64,000 nt of DNA, from positions 3,534,001-3,598,000 of the forward strand of contig LUGG01000001.1 in NCBI GenBank assembly GCA_001683735.1, written 5' to 3'. Source of the DNA: Grifola frondosa. Taxonomy: Eukaryota > Basidiomycota > Agaricomycetes > Polyporales > Grifolaceae. Below the pieces are notes generated by a model. That model had not been told where the DNA came from. It made no database searches and saw only the letters and a program-made list of their open reading frames with translations. Shown one piece after another: positions 37,001 through 48,906 of this stretch. The position numbers were made by a program, and so were the translations under genes. Position 1 is the first letter of the stretch; each line of letters opens with the position of its first letter.

Positions 37001-37897
37001 AGCCTGAGTGCTTTTGTATACACTAAACCCAGACGTGAACCCCGAGAAGCTCGTGCTCGCGTCTCCAATCACCTTGTCTGGCTGACCAGCATCGCCCGAG
37101 TCCAGAATGGCTCTTGCAGATGTGAAACTAATAGCCCCTTCAGGTAAAGAAGTCGAGCTAGATTCGAACCAGGAGGCATAATCCTGCTCTGGCTGAGCAT
37201 CTGGAGGTGAAGGTGACATGCTTGCAAGATCTGAGACAAGAGGGAGAGCTGAAGCGGGCGCAAAACCACTCCATTTGGCTGGTGTAGACGGGTAGCAGCC
37301 TGTGTACCATCCAACGCGCCATCAAAAGACGTTTTTTCTGAATCCAAGGTTCCATGTAATACTGCAGCTGAAGTGAACCCGCTAAAACCGTGTTGCATAT
37401 CCTTGTGCGTCTGCGCGTTAGAGGCACTTGTGAATCCGAGTGCTTTTGGCCTATCTTTCTGGGTCGGAAGTGTGGCAGCAGACACAAAGCCAGCACGGAT
37501 CGCTCTAGCTTCCAATGGCGAAGACGAAGGTTCTATCATTAAATTAGCATTCACGCTCAGAATATACGTCAGAGACAACTCGCACCTTCTATTTGATCTC
37601 GCTCCTTATTGATACTAAGACCCGTTTCACAGTTAGGCAGCACAAATGGTAGACTGCTTTCCTTTCCCCGCATATCAGGAGGCCCTTCAGAGCGTGCTAA
37701 AGGTGAGGACCTTTGCGATTGTGATAGCTTTCTATCAACCTCATCAAACGCATTCAGTTCTTCTTGACTGAGTTCATCGTATGTAGGCGAAGAAAGACGC
37801 TGTCTTTTCCGACTGGGTGATGGAGAGTCTGCTATGGCTCGGATTCAGCGTGCAATAGAGTAGAATTTTGAGCATTTGTCTCACGGCAACGAGGCAT
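34033..37897 (-). CDS. BRH2: BRCA2/Brh2 homologue, mediator of Rad51 in homologous recombination
   Basis: The protein loads Rad51 on single-stranded DNA with Dss1. After MPRCPDSPSPSRKRQRL it carries BRC-type repeats with the Phe-x-x-Ala-like core: AGFVSAATLP, LGFTSASNAQ, SGFTSAAVLH, SGFAPASALP, ISFTSARAIL and SGFTSGFSVY. The helical domain includes VELSQMTPALALYY and TSEWVENHWSMILWKLAGMV. OB1, where Dss1 binds, has VLCVSNIIWSGES, LEVTDGWYRLRARVDLPLAR and LGFQKQPYVATLDSLTRDGG. OB2/OB3 have LYDEIEDYRKPFDFFISLPW and VTNLVPTQQSGW, ending at 34033-34035. The ATG at 37897 is supported by a 61-nt intron (GTGAGA...TAG) that joins it to the first long exon; upstream in-frame ATGs exist. Breaks of one base lie near 37274, 35800 and 34100. 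An MluI box lies 94 bp upstream. Confidence 0.88.
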
Positions 37898-37990
37898 TCG
37901 TTCAATATGGAAGCCGGTCTTGGTGGATTCGGTCGTAGTCGTAGTCGTGGGATGCGTTAAGCGCCCACTGGCCGCTGACGCTTGACGCGA

Positions 37991-37996
37991 ACGCGT
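37991..37996. promoter_or_regulatory. MluI cell-cycle box (ACGCGT) upstream of the BRCA2 homologue
   Basis: ACGCGT lies 94 bp upstream of the proposed start, with further CGACGCGACGCG at about 38011-38022. In fungi MBF binds ACGCGT and drives G1/S expression of DNA synthesis and repair genes; regulation here is inferred from motif and position. Confidence 0.4.
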
Positions 37997-37997
37997 G

Positions 37998-39207
37998 AAC
38001 GTCATGTGATCGACGCGACGCGATGCCGGCGCGGTGGGACTCGGCGCAAATCGACGTCTCTCAAGGTCAATCGTGTGGCGAACGTTGCTACTACACTGCC
38101 TCATAGCCACAAAGGATGTTTGAGCACAAGAACCAAAATTTCCTGTCAGAGCACAACACACAACTTGTTCCGCCAATGACGAGCTAACAGAATCCAACTT
38201 CATTTTCAGCGTAAGCTGAGACGGCCTGATTGAAGAATGCACTCGACAAGCTCGGCGGAGGCAAAGGAGAAAAGAAGCGAAAACGAAAGCAATTGGCATT
38301 GCAGATGTTGAGGAGTACATGAGGGTTGCAGCGTCCACGACTACATGATAGTATAGCAAGCATCACCGGTCACTGACCCAACACTGACCTGGGACGGGAA
38401 ATTGATCACGCTACCCAACTCAAGTCGCTGAACACCATAGCTTCCGCGGGGGGTATTCTACATGAACCAACGCGAATTGCTGAGCGCAGAGATATACAAT
38501 TCAAAAATAGCCAGAGATCACAGGTGACATGTGCATTGAAATAACAGCAACAACGATGGGACACGGGATGATCACCGCTGTCCACAAGAAGAGTCTCAAG
38601 GAGGGTCACGGACGGCAAGAGACAGGCTGAGGGAATCATGCCATTTATCCGGCTGGACTGCGGTTGGAAGATGTTAAATCAGAGCCCTGATTCGTCGCAC
38701 GAGCATTCCTAGTTGGTATATGGGAACATGGATAGTGTCGGTACGTTTCGAGTGTTTGAAGTTCTCCCAGACAAGAAGAGACAAGAGAGGCGAAGACAAA
38801 AGTCTAAAAGTGTGGACGCTTGTCTGAGTGAACATGACGTACAGAAGGACCTCGTTTATAGCAACAAGATACAAGCAGAGATGAGCGACAGCATTCGCGC
38901 TTGAGTGCATAAAGGTATGCCTGAAGGAGACAACGTAAACCTGAGGAAGAAATGGCAAGCAGATGTAGCTGGTTGGAGAGAAGCATATTGATGGAAGTGA
39001 CTCGGAGGAAAAATTGCGAAGAGAGTTTGCTGGCGCGCGAGAGTGAGTTCAGTGGCCAAGGCGTCTTTCCTGCGAGTCCGAGCGTGTCAATTACAGCTCG
39101 CCCACCGGTAACATTATCCTCTTAAACAAACATCTTTTGCTGCTTCCCCGCAAAGATATCCCTCATCGTCCCGCACGCCTCTTCTGACACAACTACACGC
39201 CCCCGCC
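37998..39207. other. Intergenic region between divergent BRCA2 and taxilin genes
   Basis: No gene was recognised. Several short ORFs overlap on both strands without family likeness. The last 100 bp before 39208 are pyrimidine-rich, like a promoter or leader. Confidence 0.4.
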
Positions 39208-41331
39208 ATGAACGGCGCGCAGACCGCCAGACACGGTCGACCAGCACCCGCCGGTCCCACTCCCCCTGCTCCCGCTGCTGCACCACCCGTACCACCGAAC
39301 CACACCCATGCACCCCCTGCGAATCGTCAGCCCAATGGCGCACCAGTCAATGGTACACATGTGCCCTCCATCCAGAAGGGCAAGAAGAAGGCTGCCGAGC
39401 AACCTGTCGATCCCTCCCAGATGTACGAAACGCTCAAGAATCGCATCGCAGCGTTGGAGGAGGAGGAGGTACACGAGGAAGAGGAAGAAAGGCGATTTGG
39501 TACGTGGTCTCCATCTGTCGCTATGTGGCCTCGTTCACCACTATGTCGTTATAGCTGAGGAGGCCCAGAACTCCGTCTCTGGCATGGGAGAGAACGCCAT
39601 CCATGCAAAGTACATTGAACTAGTACGTTACGCCTGTCCATGACGTGTGTATTCATTCCCACCCGCATCCCGTCAGTTCGCAGAGTTCAAACGACTGGAG
39701 CGGGATCACGCAAAGGAGAAGCAGAAGCTAGTGAAGGACAAAGATGCAGGTCTGTGCTCTCGTCAATCTACCTAGGCAGGCCGTTTCATCATTCTATCGT
39801 GTATAAAGCCAAGGGTCAGTTGACAAAGGCTAATCAGACCAAGACCAAGATGGAGAACCTCGCTCGCGAACTGCAGAAGGTGAAAATATCATCGCTACGT
39901 CTGTCTGTCCCATACTAATACCATGCACAGGATAATAAGAGACTACGGGTGGGTTGCGTTCACTGACGGCAGACACTCATTCAATCTCACAGGCCACATA
40001 CAGGAGGACAGCAAGCGGCTCGCAACCTGTGTGGAGGAGGCACAGGAAGAGGTACGTGCATCAATCACATGCTGCCATTCGACGACCCACCCCCTGCATC
40101 CATCCAAGATCTTGCAAATGAAGAACGACATGGCCAAGCGCGCCGAACGTGCCAAAATCCAGGACGTCAAGTACCGCGAGATGCCCGACATCGTCGTGCG
40201 CGTCGTGTGCAAGTACCGCGCGGAGTTGTACTTCAAGATCTCACGCAAGACGAAGCTCTCGCGGCTGTTCAATGCGTGGACAGACCGCATGGAGTCGAAC
40301 AGCGGCGCGAAGAAGAGCGGGAACGTCAGCCCCGCGAATGGCACGGCTAAGTCAGACGCGGCGAGCACGAGTGCGTTCTCGCAGGCAGGCTCCAGCACTA
40401 TGCAGTTTGTGTTCTCTCATAGCGGACGGACGCTTGAGACAGATCAGACACCGGAGGAGGCTGGCATCGAGGATGGAGATGTAATTCTAGCTGTTGAGCT
40501 GATGGACCTCACAGAGGGCCCAGGGACAGAGGAGCTGGTATGTTCATATGTTTTTCAGCAATTATCGTTGAGACAAATGTGCGTGATCCGCCAATGTCGC
40601 TATGTAGGACGATGGACCAGAGCCTGTGCGCCAGAAGTTGAAGAAGGAATGGGTTGAGAACCCTCGAGAGTGAGCTTCTTACCGTTTACTCATGGATGCA
40701 GGAAACTAACATACCCGTAGAGCGAGGAAGACGATGGAGAGCATATTTGACGGCATGTAGGTTTCACAAACGTCACATCGCAAGTAGTCCAGTGCTAATC
40801 CATTTCTAGTGTCCGTGAGCGGCTAAAGGACGTTTTACGACAGTACGAGCTTCGAGAACGGCATTTTGAGTGCGTTGTTCGGTCCAAAGAGTTGGAAGTA
40901 TTGCTGTCTCGTGCCAGAGCAGCAGAACAAAAACAACTAGCCGAGACGGAGAAGATTCGGGCAGATAAAACGGAGGACGAGGTATGGAATCCGAGCCCCG
41001 TTTTGCTTTTTATACTGATCTTCTCCAGAATAAGCAACTTCGGAAGGAGCTGGACGAAGCCACAGAACAGCAAACGGTCTTGATCAATAAGCTCTTATCA
41101 TGCTGTCACGAGGTTTGTCAACTCCCGTGTACTTTCCTCAGTCCGAACTAACTCTCTTTGGAGTAGCCTAACGGGGAGCGGACGCGGCAATTGTTTGCGT
41201 CGCTTCAGGGCATGATGCAGGAGCAGGAGAGAGGCCGGGGAAGACGGGCAGGCGCGAGCGAGCGCCAGAACGGGTCGCGGCGAGACAGGGCGAGGGTGAA
41301 CCGGCGGGAGGCAGACCTGACCCGACGTTAA
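39208..41331 (+). CDS. Taxilin-family coiled-coil protein with an inserted SUMO-like (Rad60-SLD) domain
   Basis: Taxilins are coiled-coil proteins linked to syntaxin binding and vesicle traffic. The N-terminus is Pro/Ala-rich and then basic (KGKKKAAEQPVDPSQMYETL). The first taxilin half includes FAEFKRLERDHAKEKQKL and MENLARELQKDNKRLRSDSK. A SUMO-like fold is then read without interruption in one exon (about 40115-40540): VVRVVCKYRAELYFKISRKT, KLSRLFNAWTDRM, a Ser/Ala linker, MQFVFSHSGRTLETDQTPEE and GIEDGDVILAVELMDL. After three short introns the second taxilin half follows: DVLRQYELRERHFECVVRSK and LSRARAAEQKQLAETEKIRA. The stop is at 41329-41331. About ten introns are needed. The mature SUMO di-Gly end is absent, so the domain is not a conjugated tag. 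Domain nesting rather than end-to-end fusion makes simple gene merging unlikely. Confidence 0.8.
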
Positions 41332-41550
41332 CGAGGGGACGGAAGACTGCTGACGGTCCTATGGGTGGTTGACACTTGCACTGTATTATGGGCACGCACC
41401 TGCTCTATCCTGAACTCTCTTTTGGTGGGATGAACTCGAATATGAAGCACAAATGTAGTTGCGAACGAGCACCCGCGCTCTCTCAATAATTGTAAGTCAA
41501 TATCGGAAGCTATTCCGGACCGGACCGGTCGGGGTACCTCCGCGCTTGGC

Positions 41551-43149
41551 AATCAGGTTCTCGCATCTCGACTTGGATGTGTGGCTGGCCTCAGTAGATG
41601 TCCATTCTCCTACATCCTCATGGTATCTCGTCGTGTACTCGTCTTTGTAGATTTAGCTGCTCACTGCCGTTTACTCTTGTATGACCGTCCCAAACATACC
41701 CGTCTATGGCGCTGGCTAGTACTATACCCACTATATGTGCTATCCGAGATTGCCATCATCAGTAAAGACCTCGCGGAGCTGCTCGGTTCAGCAATCGCCC
41801 TCTGCATGCTTTTTCCGAGACTAACCGCTTTGGGCGGGGGGTTTTACCTACTTGCGCTGCGTGACCCCGGCTACGCAGGGTCAACCGGTCAAGCTCTTTG
41901 AGCTTTTCATAGATGCATTGGTATTATGGTGTCACGTTTCCATCGCCAAACCAAGCATACTGACATGATATCTCTAGGTCTTCACGGTGCTGGCTTGCAT
42001 GGCCGTCATTATATCAAAAGTGAATGTAAATTGGGGAGATGCCTTTGATGGATTCGTCCCGTCCAAAACAATATTCAACTCAGGCGGACTTTATACATGT
42101 ACGCCGTTAATCTGTCTTTGAGTGTTAATTGCCGACTTCATTCTCTCTGTTGCAATTGGCGTCATCGGTGCTACCGTGATGCCTCACAGCTTGTTCCTTG
42201 GTTCTGCTCTAGCCACTCAGAATAGAGTGTCGGCGTCTCCAGCCAAAACCGTGCCACTGTCAATGGTCGACTCCAACTGTTCATTGGAGTCGGAGTTGAC
42301 GATGCCCGTCATTACTGCTAGATGCTAGCTTGAGCGCGAAGATGTTAGTCAAGTCTCTGAGGTCGCGTTTCAAGGTGACGCAGCTCAAGGAGCCGTTATC
42401 ACACGCGGATCAGGAAAACAATACGCCCGAGTTTATAAGAGCCCATTTATACCATGGGATTGTTGACATTGTCATCAGTCTCCTTCACCTCGCTGTTGTG
42501 ATAACTCGATGTTAGTATGATGCCTTCTTTGTTAATGTCATTTTTGCTGATAACAATGGAGGATCTTGATCTTGGCGAGCGCAGTGTTCTTTTACAGCAG
42601 TGATCGGTCACGTCCGGCTTCCCCTGCCAGTCTCTTCGATGCATATGATTTGTTACGAGACCTCATTGGAAAACGTATGTTGTTTCCAGTGTTATGATGC
42701 TGAGTTACTGACATTGGATCCGCAGCTGCTGCGATATTATTCACTTTGGCGCTTCTGGCTTGCGGACAGAGTTCGTCCATTATAGCCACTCCAGCTGGCC
42801 AAATTGTCTCTGAAGGCTGCATTCGATGGCGAATGTCTGTGAATGTTGGCTTTACTTACTTCGTTTTGCAACCCAGATTCTCATGCCGCCCTCAGCCAAT
42901 GCTCAGACGCCTTCTAACACGTTGCTTGAGATTGGTGCCGTCATTAGTCGTCGCAGCCGCGATAGGACGCTCTGGCAATGTCTCGGATCCTCGGAATGTG
43001 TTCGAAGTTCCCGGTCAAGAGGCAGCAGAAGAGTCCGTGGATTCTCTAACGAAAAGACTACAATATTCCTCGGGTACGGCATATGGTTGGTGATCGTCAT
43101 GGCCAACGTGTATGCAATAGTGGGGCTGGCAATGGGTCAGGGAAGTTGA
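41551..43149 (+). pseudogene. NRAMP (Smf-type) metal transporter remnant, 5' truncated
   Basis: NRAMP proteins import Mn2+/Fe2+ with protons. Similarity begins abruptly with NQVLASRLGCVAGL and continues DLAAHCRLLLYDRPKHTRLW, LVLYPLYVLSEIAIISKDLA, PVKLFELFIDAL and GVIGATVMPHSLFLGSALAT (the TM6 MPHS/T motif). Later pieces are EFIRAHLYHGIVDI, SSIIATPAGQIVSEG and the C-terminal GYGIWLVIVMANVYAIVGLA. The TM1 region with the metal-binding DPGN motif is not found upstream, where the taxilin gene ends 220 bp away. The TM after FPRL is shortened and shifted, and the segment before the last helix is scrambled (about 42955-43060). Introns are still recognisable. These losses exceed the single-base breaks elsewhere, so a decayed gene is more likely than sequence error. 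Confidence 0.7.
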
Positions 43150-43363
43150 GCTTGAGCCATGGACATTACTTTTTGGAGATTCCCATACTATACTGTACCA
43201 TTATGCACATCTTCGGACTGGATTCGTGGACGAATTCGTCGCGTTGTAACATATCGTAGGTCTCGCTAGATACAAGAGCCCTACGATGTAATGTTTATAA
43301 CCATACTAGCAATCAATTACACTTGAGCAGCGACGTTGATGTGAGAGCAGGGGAAGACAGCTT

Positions 43364-46179
43364 TTATTGGAGCTTCTCCAGTGGCACTGATATGAGGGCG
43401 CCCATCTGCAGAAACGAATGTTCAGCAAACGTTCTTCGGAATAAGAACAGATCACGAGCATACCTTCTTCACAACCCTGGGTAGAGTGGCTTGTTGGAAC
43501 CCAAGGCTGGTATTCCACTCGGTCCCTAGTGGTCTCCACATGCTACGCTCGAATTGCGCCTTGCTTGTGTAAGGGAACGGCAAGTCTTTGACCATATACT
43601 TCGCGGCTTTCTTGTCGCGTTTCTCAGAGATGATGACATGAGCTTTCTTGTAGTCGGCTCTGAATGTAAGATCGACACCCGCCACTTTCTTGATCAAGAA
43701 TGGTTTGGGAGGCGCCTTTTTGGTGCCCTGCACCACCCAGGATCCCTATCCAGTGGTCGGTGATATAGAATGTCGTTAGTAGATACGATACCGCTTATCC
43801 AACCAGGAAGCGTAGTATCAATCTCGTGAGGGCCATCTTCTTGCGTCTCACGACGCTTCTGCTCCGTAAAGTCCTGAACGACCACGGTAAAAATGGACAG
43901 TAGGATCAGATGTGAAGTTGACACACCCGAACGACATCATCGCTAGCGAATGCACGAGCAACTAGATCGCGTTGCCGTTTCTGTCGACCGCTCGCTCAAC
44001 CTCGCTATTTTGATCGGAATCGCTCTCGTCATCTTTTTGGCGCGCCGTTGGATGATTCGCAGAAGACTTAGACTCTGCTTCCTTGGATGAACTAGCGGTC
44101 CTGCTCCCAAGCGTCATCACATTGGACATCGAAGCGTCCACTGTAGCATCATTATTAGCCTTCTCCTTCTCCTCTTCACGTTTCTTATCGCGCTTGCGCA
44201 ACTTGTTTTTTGACTTTTCCGTCGAGACGCTGCGCTTGCTGACCAGCACCTCGTGTTTTGTTTGAAGAGCTCGCGTGGAACTGGCGGCTTGAGCAAGCCA
44301 AGGATTAGACTCCTCAGTCGGAGAGAGCGGATCAGTGCGTTTCGGAACAGGAGAGGATAATGGGGACAAGGGGGGCTCCGCATGAGCATCAGGGAAGAAG
44401 CCCGTAGATTTCAAGGTAACACTTGACGTATCCGATGCCAACGAAGTAGACGGCTTTAATGCACCATTCTGGCGTGCAACATGAGTAAAGATTCAACTTC
44501 CAAACGAACACAAAAGCTTACCGCGCCGCCTGGACGATATGTCATATGCCCTCCGACACGCTCAACAGATGCTGGACGTCACACGAAGCATCTTCTAGAG
44601 CGTGACCTAGACGAAGTCGTCGATCTCTTCCGCCACTCTCTGATTCCGCGCCATAGCGTCCTTCATGAATTTCATCTTGAATATGCTCTTGTGCTTGTTC
44701 CCGGACTCTGCAGCAGGCCCGCCGTCATCCAGCCCAGCGAGCTCTTCAAAGCCTTTCGCCTTGATTCGCTCGATGGTGCTCACACCATCATCATCGCTCT
44801 CCTCATCCCCGCTTTCTCCTTCCCTCTTATCTTCTTCCGCAATCTTTCTCCCCGGTCCAACATCTCCGAGATCTCCTGTCGCTGATCTTCGTCTAACTCA
44901 CCCCTTGCCCTTAATCGCCTTTGCCCACTTGCCTGTGTTTTTAAGCCGCAGTGTCGCTCTCTCCTTGGCGCTCTCAAACTCCCTCCGTAGCGGTCCTTCC
45001 TCGTCATCTTCATTCTCATCATCCTCACCGAGCTTAGCAGCAAGGCGTGCATGCTCCTTCTTCAGGCGCCGGTAATTTCACTATTAGAAAATTTAGCAAT
45101 GCACGCACCTAGATGAGCAACAAACTCATTCTTCGCTCCCGCCTCCGACTTCTCCTACAATGTCCTCCTCTTCCTCACTCGAACGGCGTCGGCGCCTTGC
45201 TGTGCGGCTTCGTCGTCGTCTGGAGTCTTGCGTTTTTGGCCAGCATCTAGACCTGTAACGAAGCTTTCCAGGTCTTGTAGTGCTGAGGGATTCTCCTCGT
45301 CTTCTGCTTCTGAAGCTGAGATTCCTTCATGGGCGTCGTATTCTTTGGCCCCAGATTCAGACTGCTCGTCATCACCCGATGAGCCGTCCATTTCATCATC
45401 CTCATCCTCAACTGTTTGAAGCGTTTCCGCCGCCTCCCTCACTTCTTTTTGTGGGACGCTCTTCTCCCGTTCCACCTTCCCTCTGTCATCTCCGCTGTCT
45501 GGCTCGCCTCGACCATCCATTATGTCTAAGACATCAATGAACTCATTAGCATCGCTGGCCTCTTCATCTTCTCCCTTGTCGTCATACCCTTCGCCCTCGT
45601 CCTCTGATTGGCTGCTAACTGCAGCATCCTCTATATCGCTGTCTTCGTCGAGGTCCACCTCCGCGAACCGTACGCTCTTAGAGCCATTAGCTTTATACCG
45701 CGATGACTTCTTGGATTTGAGGTTTTGCCGGGCGTCACGCTATGTGCAATAGTTCAATCACAATCAGCAGGGACAGCGATCACACATACTCACCTTATGT
45801 GAGAAGTTAAAACCTGCAAACCGCCCTTCATCGCTGCCCTCACCGCTTCGTCGCTATCGATCTCTTCGTCCTCATCCTCTCCGATGCCATTGTTGTCGTC
45901 ATTCTCGCCAAACTAATCGCGGTCTCATCTCGTTTCCATTCCTTGTGTTCCTGTCATCCTCATCTTTACCGCCGCTCCCCATCCCACCGACCATTTCATC
46001 CTTCTCAAATTGGAGCTTGACATTCGAGCGGCGCACCTTTGCTTGTTGGAATTCGTATACATCTGAAAGTGCCCAATAGACAGAGTCTTAGACCTAGAGT
46101 TTGCCGTTTGGCATAGCCGAGCGCGTTCGCTGCTTGAAAACCGACTTCATCACTATCACTATGGCTAAAGGAAGGAGAC
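43364..46179 (-). CDS. UTP14: Utp14, SSU processome component (5' exon not resolved)
   Basis: Utp14 acts in the nucleolus in the 90S/SSU processome and stimulates the helicase Dhr1 during 18S rRNA maturation. Early exons give DSDEVGFQAANALGYAKRQT and DVYEFQQAKVRRSNVKLQF. Long acidic tracts follow (EDEDEEIDSDEAV; LDEDSDIEDAAVSSQSEDEG). The central part has RLKNTGKWAKAIKGKGELDE and SEMLDRGERLRKKI. NPWLAQAASSTRALQTKHEV is the conserved NPWL region. The C-terminus has HEIDTTLPGW, GSWVVQGTKKAP, VKDLPFPYTSKAQFERSM, LGTEWNTSLGFQQATLPRVV and PLEKLQ before the stop at 43364-43366. The first resolved exon begins at 46179 after an acceptor CCCCAG; the start codon lies further upstream and was not identified. 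The intron 43746-43798 appears to start with AT. Several one-base breaks occur in the acidic part. Confidence 0.88.
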
Positions 46180-46441
46180 CTGGGGAATCAACGAAGGCGC
46201 AAGGCCCTTCTCGCAAAGTAAGAATCTGCAGGGATGCAAGTTGCAAGCACTTGCAAGCGCGCGCAGCGTTGATCGATTGACAGAATAAAATATCATGTGA
46301 TTTTGCCAACATATAATTGTACTGAGAATTTTAAATGCACTCAGCCACTGAAATTTCATATAATGCATTGCACACCTAATGTAATACATGCGTGAGCATC
46401 AACGAAGTGCCCGGCAATAGCGCACAGCAACGAAAAAACTA

Positions 46442-46997
<556 letters not shown>

Positions 46998-47369
46998 CTT
47001 CAACAGTGGTCGGCGTCAGCGATTCTAGGGACGAGTTTTACAACACTTACTAGTACGATGAGGGAGAATGTGGAGCCTGGGAAACTAACTATACAGGATC
47101 ATAAAGGTGGCTGAATGAATTTAGGGCAGGTCAATGTGCGACCACGTGATCGCATAAAGACTGCCCTGCTCTCTGCAAGCTGTGTTGCATGCTCCCTTGT
47201 ACAGCCCGACGCTCGTTTACGGCATACTCCGATCGATCTAAATGAAAGCAGGCCACCATAGATACCCACATCTTTATACACCTCTAACACACCACGTCCA
47301 CCATCCTCACACCGCCAACGTTCCTCCGCTCCCCCCCACTAATCCTATTACTTCCCCACCCCACCGACT
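46998..47369. promoter_or_regulatory. Bidirectional promoter between ubiquitin-eL40 and UAP1
   Basis: A 372-bp interval between divergent starts. It contains CACGTG at 47143-47148 and TTTATACA at about 47272-47279, about 95 bp upstream of the UAP1 start. The UAP1 leader is CT/CA-rich, as usual for strong fungal promoters. Confidence 0.5.
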
Positions 47370-48906
47370 ATGTCCATCGATAATCTCCGACAACGATATG
47401 AAGCTGCAGGGCAAGGGCACCTCTTCCAGTTCTGGGACGAGCTCTCCGACGTCGAGCGCGAGGCTTTCCGCGCGCAGCTCGAAGCCCTCGACATCGAGCG
47501 TGTGAACCGCATCTACAAGAAAGCTATCAGCGCGGAGAAGGAGGCCGTCGAGAACGCCGGCAAGGACTCCATCGAGCCTCTGCCGGAGGATGCTGCGGAG
47601 TCAGTGATCGGTCTCCCGGAGAAGGAGAAGAATGGCGCAGGGTTGGGCTGCAGGCCGTCGAGAGCGGCCAGGTCGGCGTGCTCCTGATGGCGGGTGGGCA
47701 GGGCACTAGGTTGGGGAGCAGCGCGCCGAAGGGCTGCTACGATATCGGCTTGCCATCACACAAGTCTCTGTTCCAGTACCAGGCCGAGCGTATCGCCCGT
47801 CTGCAGGTCGTCGCCGCAGAGGAGGGCGGCAAGCCTGCCGGATCGGTTGTCATCCCCTGGTATGTCATGACCAGTGGGCCTACGAGACACGAGACGGAGG
47901 ACTTCTTCAAGAAACACGCTTACTTCGGCCTCGATCCTCAAAATGTAATTTTCTTCGAGCAGGGTACGTCGAGGTGCATATTTCGATCTGATACTCAGTA
48001 TGGTGATACGGTCTCAACTAGGTACCCTGCCATGTCTTACTATGGAAGGCAAGGTTGTTCTCGAGTCGCGATCTCGCATCGCCGTCGCACCTGATGGCAA
48101 CGGTGGACTATATGCTGCACTACGCGCACCACTCTCTCCTTCAGACAAGTCTCGCACGGTGCTCTCAGACTTGTCGCAGCGCAAAATCCAGTACGTCCAC
48201 GGATACTGCGTCGACAACTGTCTCGTCCGCGTCGCGGACCCAGTCTTCCTCGGTTACTGTGTCCAGAAGCAGGCCGACTGCGCCGCGAAGGTCGTGCCGA
48301 AGGCCTATCCGACCGAATCCGTGGGCGTCGTCGCGCGGCGCGGGGATAAGTACAGCGTGGTAGAGTACTCCGAGATCTCGCAGGAGCAGGCGGAGCGACG
48401 GGACGCGCGGGGCGAGCTTGCATTCCGGGCGGGGAACATCGCGAACCACTTCTACACGAGCGCGTTCCTGCACTCGGTCGCGGCGTTCGAGGAGGAGCTC
48501 GCGTTCCACATCGCGCGCAAGAAGATCCCGCACGTAGACCTCGCAAGCGGGCAGGCGGTCAAGCCGGGCAAGCCGAACGGGATGAAGCTCGAGATTGTTC
48601 GTGTTCGACGTGTTCCCGTTCACGAAGCACTTCGCCGTGCTCGAGGTCGCGCGGAACGAGGAGTTCAGCCCGCTGAAGAACGCGCCGGGCACGGGCTCGG
48701 ACGACCCGGAGACTAGCCGCCGCGACTTGCTCTCTCAGCATAAGCGGTTCCTGGAGGCCGCGGGCGCGAAGGTGGAGGAGGGAGTAGAGATTGAGTTGTC
48801 CCCTCTAGTGACTTATGCTGGCGAAGGGCTCGCGGCCATCAAAGGGAAGACGTTCACAAGGTCGGGTCTCGTTGAGGCGGTCGAGGAATTGGACGCTCTA
48901 GCGTAG
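47370..48906 (+). CDS. UAP1: UDP-N-acetylglucosamine pyrophosphorylase
   Basis: The enzyme makes UDP-GlcNAc from UTP and GlcNAc-1-phosphate, the precursor of chitin, N-glycans and GPI anchors. After the helical N-terminus ([20 protein letters not shown]) the nucleotide-binding loop reads [18 protein letters not shown]. Substrate-site segments are [72 protein letters not shown] and [14 protein letters not shown]. One intron lies at about 47964-48021. A base is missing near 47630 (AAGAATGG needs AAGGAATGG, restoring [11 protein letters not shown]), and another near 48597 ([15 protein letters not shown]). Length, about 490 residues, is normal. The Val-Glu-rich C-terminus ends EELDALA. Confidence 0.94.

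Noticed and set aside
46163..46219. Plus-strand ATG start MAKGRRPGESTKAQGPSRK followed by a GTAAGA donor
   Set aside because: It looks like the start of a basic nucleolar protein, but no downstream exon follows on the plus strand, and the minus strand here encodes the Utp14 N-terminal region.
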